Source of the DNA: Blattamonas nauphoetae
Taxonomy: Eukaryota; Preaxostyla; Oxymonadida
DNA: 64,000 bases
Assembly: GCA_033064195.1 (NCBI GenBank)
Contig: JARBJD010000085.1
Location: 186,001-250,000 of the forward strand
Reading direction: 5' to 3'
Shown piece after piece: positions 50,901 to 61,595 of this stretch. The notes beneath the pieces are model-generated. The model worked only from the letters and a program-made list of their open reading frames with translations, searched no databases and had not been told where the DNA came from. Position numbers and translations under genes: made by a program. The first letter of the stretch is position 1, and each line of letters begins with the position of its first letter.

Positions 50901-53900
50901 ACAACGGCACGAATGCCATCGGAAGATCTCACTCTCACTCTGAAAACCACTCAAACACCAATTGAAACCGTATCTCTCACCATCACTCCAACTGACGTCT
51001 CCACTGGCTTCATTCTCGTTGAAGTGTACGACAAGATAGACACTCTGAAATATGGAACAGAATACTCGGTTGTGAAAATGACAAGTTCATCAATTGTCGC
51101 AGTTGTCACCGCTCAGCCATTCTCCACTCCAGCTGAACCCATCCGAATCACAGCAGCAGCCTGTTCGCTGGGAGGAGATCAACAGAAGTCAGCACTCGTG
51201 ACACTGACGGGAGTGAAGTTAGGAGGAGGAAAGGACTTCAAGGTGACAGTTCGGAAGATGGTTGGATCGACACCAACTGGTGGTGAGATTGTGCTTTCCG
51301 GAACACTAACTGGTGGATCTTCTTCGACCACTCACATCCACGATGTGGTGATCTTTGGACCAGCCAACCCTCTGCTCTCATACGAAACGAAATATCTGAT
51401 CACGAAGTTCACAGTTGATGGCGAAGTCTCTGTTGTGAATGCCGATGTGACTTTCTCAGTTGATCCTGAACCAGCACGCATTATCGGTCTCAAAACAAGA
51501 GAGTTGAACAATGTTCGAACAAAGATGATCGTATCACTGGAAGGCCGAGCACTCCTCTCTCGAACAGGAAAGCTGAGTCTTACGAATGGAATCAAGACAT
51601 TGGAATGGTTGTCTGATGTGGTGATTGTGGACGACACGAACTGCACCACGGAGTTTACAGTTGGAAATGAAGAAACATCAGATCAACTGAAATATGGAGA
51701 AGAATACACGCTGAAGGGAAGCTGGACAACATCAACCGGTTTTCATGTTGAGGATGGAATCACAATCACTGTCCCTCATCCTCCCAGAATCACGTCAATC
51801 GTCCCTCAAAAAGAAGTCTCCACATCTTCCTTCGTTCTTTCTGTTTCTGGTGAATATCTTCCCTCTGGTCAAACATTCACAGTCACATTGACATCTGACC
51901 ACACTTTCGACATTTTGTTCAGCTCAGCCATCGCTGGAACAGCAACCATCCAAATCGGAAGAAGTGGAGAGGTGGAATACGACACAGAATACACATTCAA
52001 ATCCATCATTCGAAAAGAAGAAGGAAAGGACGACGAGCACATCCTGTTCTCAGCTGCGACGTTCAAAACACCGCTCGGCCCAACTCTTTCGTCAATTTCA
52101 AGTCCATTCCACTCCTCCAATCCAAACTTTCTGAATCTATCTCTCACAACAGCACGAATGCCATCGGAAGACTTCACACTCACTCTGAAAACAACTCAAA
52201 CACCAATTGAAAGCGTTTCTTTCACCATCACTCCCACTGATGTCTCCGCTGGCTTCCTTCTTGTTGAAGTGTACGAACAGCCAGACACTCTGAAATATGG
52301 AACAGAATACTCGGTTGTTAAAATGGCAAGTTCATCAATTGTCGCAGTTGTCACTGCTCAGCCATTCTCCACTCCAGCTGAACCCATCCGAATCACAGCA
52401 GCAGCCTGCTCGCTGGGAGGAGATCAACAGAAGTCAGCACTCGTGACACTGACAGGAGTGAAGTTGGGAGGAGGAAAGGACTTCAAGGTGACAGTTCGGA
52501 AGATGGTTGGATCGACACCAAGTGGTGGTGAGATTGTGCTGTCTGGAACACTCTCTGGTGGATCTTCATCAACCACTCACATCCACGATGTGGTGATCTT
52601 TGGACCAGCCAACCCTCTGCTCTCATACGAAACGAAATATCTGATCACGAAGTTCACAGTTGATGGCGAAGTCTCTGTTGTGAATGCCGATGTGACTTTC
52701 TCGGTTGATCCTGAACCAGCTCGCCTGACGTCTCTCGAATCTGTTCTTCAATATTCACCAGACGAGAAGAATGCGACGATCGCTCTTTCAGGGATTGGGA
52801 TGGTTGGCGAATACATTCTCACACTCTCTGTGAACTCCAGTGCATCAGTCAACGTCACTCTCGATGCAACATTCGATGCAGAAGGAAACGGAATCGTGAC
52901 TGCTGTTCTGTTCGACTTGTCAGATCCACCTGTCGTCGATCTCTCGTACAACACGCGATACGAAGTGGTTGGTGTGAAACAGGAATCGACTCCAATATTC
53001 TACGAGAACGAATTGGTCTTCACCACAATTCCTGTCCCTCGTCGGCTCCTCTCCATCAGCAAGAGTAATTATGTGGTAGGAATGGACTTCGTGGACCTCT
53101 CGTTCGATTCGATTGCTCTTCCAAGCGAAGCCACCTTCTCACTGACATTGGAATCTGTCCACTCTGATGCAACGACTCCTCATCGGAAAGTCATCGCTCT
53201 CGAAACAGATCAATTTGGACAACTCACACTCAATCGAGCTCAACTGTATCCGTTTGAGACCGAAACAGAAAAGAAGAAGGGACAACTGGAATATGGCACG
53301 GAATACAAGGTTGTGAGCATCACCGAAAGTTCGACGCTGATCCATTTTGAAGACGTCGCAACCCGAATCCAGACACCGACAGAACCATCCCGTATTGTCG
53401 GAGTCAAATCAAGGCAGTTGAACAATGTTCGAACAAAGATGATTGTTTCCTTCGAAGGCCGCGCACTCAGCTCTCGATCGGGAAAGGTGAGTCTGACGAG
53501 TGGAAGCACAAGTTTGGAATGGTTGTCGGATGTGGTAGTGAATGACACACACTGCACAGCAGAGTTCGCAGTTGGAAGCGAAGAAAACTCAGCACACATG
53601 AAATATGGAGAAGAATACACGCTGAAAGGAAGTTGGACAGAATCGACTGGTTTCCATGTCGAAAATGGAATCACACTTGTTGTTCCATTCCCTCCAAAAA
53701 TCACACACATGAAGTTCGTCTTCTCGAACAATCTGCACACAGGCTGCTTTGTGACATTCACTGGAACAGATCTGATTATTGGGAACTCGCTGAAGATCAC
53801 TCTGAACAACTCATTCTCCTTCATCGCAACTGTCGTTTCAGAATCTGAAGCGAAATCGTCAGAACTGCTGATTGGTTGGCCGGAGACCATTCCATACAAC

Positions 53901-56141
53901 ACAGTTTACACCCTCACATCGGTCGAAGCAACAAAAGAGGATGACGGAGAGACAATCTTCGTTGGAACGATCTCCGACACAACTGGCTCTCTTCCTGACG
54001 ACTTCACCATTTTCGTGGATTCTGGATCGACTTCCGATTCGACGCTGTTCTGTGGGGATAAAATCAGGCCCTGCTGCTCGATTGAGGATGGGTGGAAAAT
54101 TGTGGAAGGAGTTGGGATTTCGTCGTTGTCGATTTCTGTCCTTTGCAACACGACGCAGAAAGAGCAAGTGAGAATGCTGCTTCAACATCAAGTTGTGATC
54201 GCATCGGGGCCGTCGACCAAACCAGAGCTGTTTGTGTTTCCTTCGTCAACGTCGTCGGAGTTGGAAGGAGAAGGAATGATTGACGTTTCTGGAGGTCGCC
54301 TTTATATCCACCAAGTTGATGTTGCTCTGTCTGACTCGCCCTCCCTCATCTTCATTCGAATGGTTGGAGGACATCTGACTGTCGAAATGTGTTCACTCGT
54401 TGGTCAGTCTTTCTCTCCTCAAATCAACGTCGATTCAATCACTGCTTTGTGTGAATGGGACACAGGCATTCTGACACTGGTGGACTCGACAACAACCATC
54501 ACATCGACACAACTGACCCATCTGTCACAAGGAGCGATCAACATGAAGGGAGGCGAACTGACCGTCCAAGGGGCAATCTTCTCAACAAACACGCCAATGG
54601 AATCGTCTTCTTTTCCCTCTCTTCGCCACAACATTCGGTGTTCGGAAGGGGGAGAGATTGAGGTTGGGAGTCTGAATGGAGGAGACGGGAAGGCAGACCA
54701 TCCTCATCTTTGGCTGTCACACGACGACTGTCTGGTGAGTGGAGAGGATGTGAATGTGAACGCTCCGTTCTTCATTCCGACGCTCTCGTCATCGTCGACG
54801 AGCACGCTGAACAAGACAGCAAAAGCCTTCCAACTGACAATTGATGGAGCAGCACTGATTCCTTGCTCGCTCTTTCTGGAGGTGTTCGAAAAGGGGAAAG
54901 ATGGAAAGGAAGGACAGATGAAACCGTTTCCACTCACTCAGGATTCATCCAGCCATTTCAACGACACCACAATTGTCTTTTCTCTTCCTCTCTCGTCTCT
55001 CTCATCCTTCGACGATTCTTTGGAATGGCGCGGCCGTCTGGCATTTGGGAACAATGAAATTTCAGCGGCGTCCTTTTTGATCCAGAAGAGCGCAGCGGAT
55101 CGGATCGCACAAGCCATGAATGAGAACATGAAGTGGTGGCTTCCTCTCGTAGCCTCTGTCGCTCTCATGTTTGTGATTGTGTTGGTTGTTGTGCTTGTCT
55201 GCTGCCGACGTAGACGAGCTCGGAAGAATGGAACGAATATTGAAGAAATGAAAGAAACAGACCAAGTGCAGATGGAAGAAGAGAAAATTGAAATTCAAAC
55301 AGACAACAGAATTGGAGTGAATTCCATCCAGACCTTCTCCTCTTCCGAATCGATCAAATCAACCGAAAAGAATGAACCCGAACCATCGGATGATCTGGGT
55401 GATATTCAGAATTTGGAGGAAGTGCTGCCCTGTTGTGGAGACATGAAGACTACAGTTTATGTGTCGAAAGATCGAACGCTGTACAACGCTCTTCACTCCG
55501 AGAACAGGTTTGTGATTCAGGTGAGACAAGCCCAGCTTCAGCTCGTGAAGGGGTTGAAAGGAGTGGCGAAGAGGGACAGAGAGCCAGCCATTCTTCGAGC
55601 TCTGACCGCGCACAACATTCTCTTCGATGCAAAGCAGAATGTGTGCTTGAAACTGAATCTGAACGTCGCTCCACACACCCCTCTTCCCAACTCCACTCAG
55701 CAACCGCAACCAGACCATCAGATGCCAGAGAAAGAGCATCATCAGGAACCGACAGTGGAGACGAATGAGTCAAAGCCAACCACACTTCCCTTTTCTCAAC
55801 CAGCGAACGAAGGGGTGCGATGGTATGCACCCGAAGTGATCTCGAACAAGCCACACATCAACGCTGGCCACGGGGCAGTTTTTAGTCTTGGCCTCGTCTT
55901 GTGGGAAATGGAGACTGGGTGTGTGCCCTTCGGGGAACAAGATGCAGTGAATGCATCTCGTCAGATTGTGACAGGAGCGAAGCCAAAGATGGAACTGGTT
56001 CAGAACCAAGAGATGCGAGAACTGATCGAGCAATGTCTCTCTCTCAATCCAGACGACAGGCCTGAACTCGACACAATCGAAGCCACGCTCACCCTCATCC
56101 CCGAAGACAGATCCGTCCATCACCTGACTTTGGTTCAGTGA
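47901..56141 (+). CDS. Giant beta-helix / Ig-like surface receptor with pseudokinase tail
   Basis: One 8.2-kb exon, ~2,746 codons, interrupted by one in-frame TGA (48798-48800). Order: a signal peptide (MNRILIMIPLLLSTLSHFA); a parallel beta-helix-like region to about 49620 (FSSCVRQTNDAV, FFHSCTATGSGDDGGA, FVDCTSTNRGGALYL); then Ig/IPT-like repeats of about 90-110 residues to ~54000, marked PPRITSIVPQ, LKYGTEYSV, TPAEPIRITAAACS; a further Cys/Ser-rich ectodomain; and a transmembrane helix near 55135-55205 (VALMFVIVLVVVLVCC) with an Arg-rich stop-transfer. The cytoplasmic kinase-like domain (55480-56110) keeps RWYAPEV, SLGLVLWEMETGCVPF and NPDDRPEL but lacks a glycine loop, VAIK Lys, HRD Asp (AHNILFD) and DFG: a pseudokinase. 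The TGA sits where Trp would be a one-base change away. Confidence 0.75.
50516..52720 (+). repeat. In-frame 1245-bp tandem duplication inside the receptor
   Basis: 50516-51475 and 51761-52720 are highly similar at an offset of 1245 bases (415 codons), for example GCAGCCTG(T/C)TCGCTGGGAGG at 51157 and 52402. Several Ig-like repeats have been duplicated as a block. Confidence 0.8.
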
Positions 56142-57236
56142 CGACACTCCTCCTTCCACTCCCCCATGTCACCTCATTCGCTCGCCTCGTTTTCCTTCCA
56201 TCTCATTCTCGTCGTCAGTTCACGTCACAACAGGCGGCGACACACATCTTCAGCCCGTCGTTCCCACCTTTTCAACCCGCTGGCCGTTCATTCAGAAGTC
56301 ATCAACTATATCTCATCATTTCTCATCACGTCAAGTGACACTTGTTCATCCAGCTTCGACTGACAGTTCATCGTTCTGCTCGTTTCTCTCGTTCGTATCG
56401 ACATATCTTCCCAAGACGAGACTTTTCGTCGGTTTTGCTGGCTGTTCAGTTTCTGCTTCAACAACACAAATGAAGCCATGTCACTTCTCTTTCTTATCGG
56501 CTGCTTTTGCCAGAACTGGCAAAACATCCTCTTTATTATCTCTTGATCTGTTCTGTTGTGTCTTTTGTTGTTCTTCGCAGTTCTTGTTTATGGTTTCCAG
56601 CCCTTTCTGGAATGGTCTTTGGTTTTGCTCTCACTTCACATCTCGTACTACATTCTCTGGTTGTCAAAAGAAATGACCCATACAGTCCGTCAGACTGTTT
56701 CGTAATTTGTAACTCGTCACATCAAACGTGCCACTGTAGAATTCTGTGTTTTCTCGAAAATGAAAAAAGTTTCAAACCTCCGTCTGTGTCGTGTGTCGGT
56801 ATTCGATGTTCTTTCAAAACAATCATTCAGAATTTCATAGAACATTTCGTACATCGTTGTTTTGCTCATTCATCACCTGTCTTTGTCATCGTGCTCTGAG
56901 AGAATGAGGAGAGTACTCAATTGGAAAAAATGAGACAGTATTGGACGATACCGTCACAACGTATTGTTGACCTATTATGCTGTGCGCATTCAATGGTCTC
57001 TTGCAATCAGCTTGCGAAAAACGACGAATCAGTCGAGGAGGAGAAAAATGGTCTACTTTCGTGGAATATGAAACTGGAGTGCTAGACACGATAAAAGAGG
57101 ACAAGATGCGAGATATATCATGAAATCAAACCTAAATTGTTTATAGAGAGTCTGAAACAGCACATCGTTTGACGATCCAATCAACACACTCGAATAAAAG
57201 GATATGGTTCAAATCCAAAGGTATTATAGATGTGTC
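56142..57236. other. No supported gene
   Basis: Pyrimidine-rich at first, then AT-rich. Short frames only (for example 56335-56676, 56507-56899) with no recognised domain. Confidence 0.5.
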
Positions 57237-57672
57237 ATTGGCAACATGCAACTTGGTCGGACAGACCTAGTCAGTCAATGAGTGATTGTATCGGTGATTT
57301 TCTAGGAAATGAGGAGAATCCTAGCGATTAGAGATTCGGAAAAAATTCTCTTTCTCACAATTTCTGATTGTGAATTAGGGCGATCTTGAAAAAGAATGTG
57401 TAGATTCTCTGTCATTAAACCTTCTTTTATCTTTAAAGAACACCTATTCCCTCAACATCAAGTCTTGGAACCTTCTAGAGGTCTATACATTTAGGAGAAC
57501 TCCTATTTGTGATTTGATGGTTTGATCCGACCCTTATTTTTCTGATTTCCTCCGAGGTTTCTGTGCTTTTTGCCGGAATCCTAAAGCAACATATCTTCCC
57601 TAGAAAGATCTGAATAGTGTGTTTTTGACTGTTAGAGTCCATTTTGATCTGTCCCGCCAAGGTTCATTTTGC
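57237..57672 (+). repeat. Fragment of the transposon family at 22181-23481
   Basis: About 435 bases similar to 22537-22975 (GCAACATGCAACTTGGTCGG through CTGTCCCGCCAA). The ends of the source element are not found here, so this is an internal fragment or a sister family sharing a core. Confidence 0.7.
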
Positions 57673-59160
57673 CGTGTCATTAACCCGGTTCTGTCACCAA
57701 CCCGGAACATGGGGTCCTAATAAACCATTTTGGTCAAACAAAGAAAACAATAAAATTTTAAAATTTTCTATCTTGGCGAATCAGAGAAAACCTCGAAAAA
57801 CATCGTTTTTGATATCTGACGACTTTTACTCGTCGGTCGGCGACGGTCAGTCCTTTCTTGTTTTGGGGACGGAATACATCATCGCGATCTTGTCCTGTGT
57901 ATCTGCTCGGATCTCGTTCTTCTCCACAGCGTTGTGGAGAGCAGCCAGACACACGACGAGTAGTATAGTAGACGATTTGGGAACCAGATTGAAATAGTCG
58001 TTGAAATCAGAAACGAAAAGTCAATTCCGATTGACCATTTCTAAATCTTGTATTAAAAGGAATTTAGGCCATTTCAATGATGCCAATATTTGACCTAAAT
58101 TCCAGAAATATGTCCAATATTTCGACCTCATTTTAAGCGTCAATTTTGAAGCAAATTTTTGTCATATTCCAAAAATGTTGTCACTTTTTTCGATGTTTTT
58201 TCACTTTTGAACTCGAACAAAGTGAATCCAACTTGAGAACCACTTCGAAAAAAATCGAAAAAAATTCTAAAATGTCGGGGACGATGTGAGTCGTCGATCA
58301 AAACAATCCCGATGAAAATCGGTTGAGAATTCGCGGAGTTACGTACCGAACTGTGATCAAAAAAGTGACCAAAAAGTCGATTTTCAGATTTCGCTACTAA
58401 CCACTCCTTTATGTCTCAAATTCACCTCAAACATCTTCTAAAATTACAAAATCGATTTCAGAAGGTGAGATTCGCGATAAAAAACACATTTTGGAAAAAA
58501 AGTTTGATCCGACCCATTGAGGATTTTTACGAGTCGAAATTTTCGAGATACGGTATGGACCCTGTCTTCCATCATCTTTCGCTCAGGAATCGTCCTCTTA
58601 TGACGCCTTTTTGTGTTAGATTGGATAAGAACGCCTTCTGGCGACTTTAGGTATGAACCTTTTCACGTCACGATCCTTCGGACACTTTTTGCCAATTTTC
58701 ATTTTTAACGTTAGATCTTCTAAATTCTTCGCATTCGCGTCCTAGCGACGCTTTTTGAGATTTCCTGTTTTCCCACTTCATTAGTCCTCTTTTTTGCACA
58801 CACCTTTGATTCACCACATTTTCACCTCACTTTCAGTCACCGTCATTTTTGTATGTGTTTTCACATATCATCCTCCCTTTCTCACGTTCTGAGGAGGGAG
58901 TGGCTGAATTTGTTAACACTTTTGTTCGGTACTTTTTCTATAAAGTTGATTTTACGTCTTTTTCCCCATATCTTGTCCGTATGTTTGTTTTAACAAAAAC
59001 TCATTTCAGCACATTGTATCACTCATCTTCTTTGTTCCATTTCACCACTTATCCGTTCATAAGACACTCTCATTTACCTCATTTCACAACCCTTTTTTCC
59101 GTCGTTCACACCTCACGCGCACATCATTATGTCTTCATTGTTATTGACTTTTTTGCTTAA
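57673..59160. other. AT-rich region without a supported gene
   Basis: Short frames only (57644-57997, 58411-58650, 58849-59160), with no domain and AT-driven composition. It may be old transposon DNA or the flank of the Polinton-type element. Nothing can be assigned. Confidence 0.4.
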
Positions 59161-61140
59161 TTTGACAAAAAGAGATTGAAACAAGGCACAATGAAGTGAG
59201 CAAGTATGATAGTGAATGGTGAAATGGATGAAGTGAGAATTGAGGTACACTAATGTGTTTTATGAACGCGTTCATCGAAATTTAGGATAAAAAGAACAAA
59301 CAATAGTGAATGAAGTGATAATTAAGCGATAAAGTGAAGTGAGGGACGAAAGAAATGAGACGATCAAAAATGAAGAGATCCTGGTTCAGAAATGAGTTTT
59401 ATGATCGCGTGAATCGAAATTTCACAAACAAAGAGCAAACAAAACTGAATGAAGTGGCAATCAAACAATAAAGTGAAGTGAGGGACGAAAGAAACGAGGA
59501 GAGTAAAAAACGACGAGATCAAGGTTACAAAATGATTTTTATGCGCGAACGAAACCAATGTAGTCTAATCCATGTGAAGTGAGTTCTGAGAAACATACTT
59601 GTGAATCTTAAAACATAATTGGAGAATTGATATTGAGCGGGCACAGTGGATTGTTTCTATTGTGTTCATAATTGAATTTTAGAATTAGATAAATAAAAAA
59701 CAAGAGAATACCAGTTTGGTTCCAGTTGTGAGACATCCTTTGCGACCATAAACAGCAATGCTTCACTCGATTGGATGGTCACTCTTCAGTCCACTTTATC
59801 TGGTACACAAATTGATTTTAAGAAAGAATGAATGTGGAAACAGAGGATACCAGTTTCAATCCTTCAGTGACACATTCTTTCGAAGTCTAAAACACCATAC
59901 TGTACCTCAGATGTGAGGATCATTGACATCGAGTTAACTATGGGTTTTAAAAAGTGAACGAATAATAAAACGTGATCATACCGGTTTCACTTCGGTAATG
60001 CCACATTCTGTGAACGATAAACCGCGATCGTGTACCCAATTCGAAGGTGCCTTTTGTGATCGATTGTATCTGGTACAACAATGGTTTTTATCAAAGAATT
60101 CAGTGAAAAAGTGAACAAACCGGTTAATCTCGACTTGGATCCACATTGATCAGAGCCTAAAACACCGTGCTGTACCAGAACTGAGAAGACAGAAAAAGAG
60201 CCAAATTAGGTCCAAGAGAATGTTTTATGAAAAGAGAAGAGAACAAATGAAAAAGCCAAAAGAGGGAGAACATGAATTCAAGGTCAATAGAAAGTAAAAC
60301 AAAGCGGCGTACCTTCTGAATCAAAATCGACGATCGATCGAGAAATTTCGAGCACCAAAAAGTTGATCAAAAATTTTAGAACTCATGTCAAACTTTAATT
60401 TTGGAAAAAAGTGAGAGACAATGAAGAATAAATAAGAATGAAGTGACAATGAAAATCCAAGAGTGAAGTGGAGAGAGAAAAAGAGAAGACAAAAAGTGAT
60501 GTGAAAATGACGGTACAAGAATGAGTCTTAGGAAAAGATTAATCAAAAAAGAGAACAAACAAGTAAAAATTCTTCGGTGAAACACACTTTCGAGAAGGAA
60601 GACGCGATAGTTCATCGACGTCGAGAGGATCAGTTGGTGAGAGGTCAGAAAAGAAATTTAAAAAGAGATGATCAAAAAAGAAGAGCAAACAAGTTATTTT
60701 TCAGTCGTGAAACAACATTCGAAACGATATGACGCGACGGTCGACCAGATCTGAAGGTCACTTTTCGGTTCGATCAGAGAAGGTACAAAAAAGAGTTTTA
60801 TGAAAGAATGAATTGAATAAGAGAACAAACCTGTTCAAAACAAGTCGGGAATGAAACCACCGTTCATAAAACAATGTGATGTACCTGAACGAGAGGAGAA
60901 GAAAAAAGTGAATGATCGAGAACGAGAAAGTGATGTAGGAAAAGAAAAGAGAACAAATGTGAAAGTAGAAAGAGAAACACACCTACACTAAACAGTAAAG
61001 AGACGTCAGGAACGAGAAGAAAGGATCGAGTCCCATTGAAGTACTTTCGCTGATCAAACAAGACTGATCGAACCCATCGATGAGAGGATCGAAGTCTCGG
61101 AAGATCACCAACGATAAAATCACGAATGAAAATTTATTTT
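59161..61140. repeat. Degenerate tandem repeat modules next to the Polinton-type element
   Basis: Modules of very roughly 100-190 bp recur with poor conservation. Each combines a TTTTATGA(A)AGAATGAAT-like part, GAGAACAAACC(G/T)GTT, GTGAAAC..CATTC and ATAAA(A)C..CG(A/T)TGTACC. There are no long open frames. The array may belong to the terminal region of the neighbouring element or be an unrelated satellite. Confidence 0.5.
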
Positions 61141-61162
61141 TGAATTTTTTAATTTGTATTAA
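61138..61162 (+). promoter_or_regulatory. AT-rich motif shared by two element genes
   Basis: GAATTTTTTAATTTGTATTA directly abuts the ATG at 61163; GATTTTTTAATTTGTAGTAA abuts the ATG at 61596. The identical spacing to both start codons suggests an element-specific promoter, with very short leaders. Confidence 0.55.
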
Positions 61163-61552
61163 ATGAATCCAACTGCGATGTACAAGGAAAGACGTCGAGT
61201 ATGTTCGGAACAAGCATTAATTGAATCAATGAGAGAAGAGAACTGTTCACTAGTCTCTGAGTATGTCAGAAATAATGTGCCGGTGACGTATGTTCATGAG
61301 GGAGTTGAATGGAGAATAAAACCAAAGTTGTGGAATCAAGGAAACAGACCTCACTTCTCAAAACGTCGACACTACACTCAATCATTTGTGGAAAATGAAC
61401 TGAAGAAATACAATTGTGAGCTCGTGGGTGAGTACACCAAAGTTCTGGTTCCATTCACATATCGAGAGATTGGCGGAAGTGAATTGTTCAGAATTAGACT
61501 TGATTCCTGGCTAAAGGCAACGATAAAGCCCCATCAGAGAAAACAGAAATAA
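61163..61552 (+). CDS. Small unknown protein of the Polinton-type element
   Basis: 129 residues made of two similar halves: each has an acidic/helical start, then C-x-L-V-x-E-Y, eight residues, and V-T/F-T-Y followed by a W-containing basic stretch. This internal duplication suggests two copies of a small domain. No known Polinton protein is recognised. The start ATG lies directly after an AT-rich motif shared with the next gene. Confidence 0.5.
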   Translation: MNPTAMYKERRRVCSEQALIESMREENCSLVSEYVRNNVPVTYVHEGVEWRIKPKLWNQGNRPHFSKRRHYTQSFVENELKKYNCELVGEYTKVLVPFTYREIGGSELFRIRLDSWLKATIKPHQRKQK

Positions 61553-61595
61553 ATGCTCAACTTTTTTTATTTTCGGATTTTTTAATTTGTAGTAA

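Noticed and set aside
59161-61140. CRISPR-like array
   Set aside because: Repeats are degenerate, of uneven spacing and lie in a eukaryotic genome; no conserved repeat with unique spacers.
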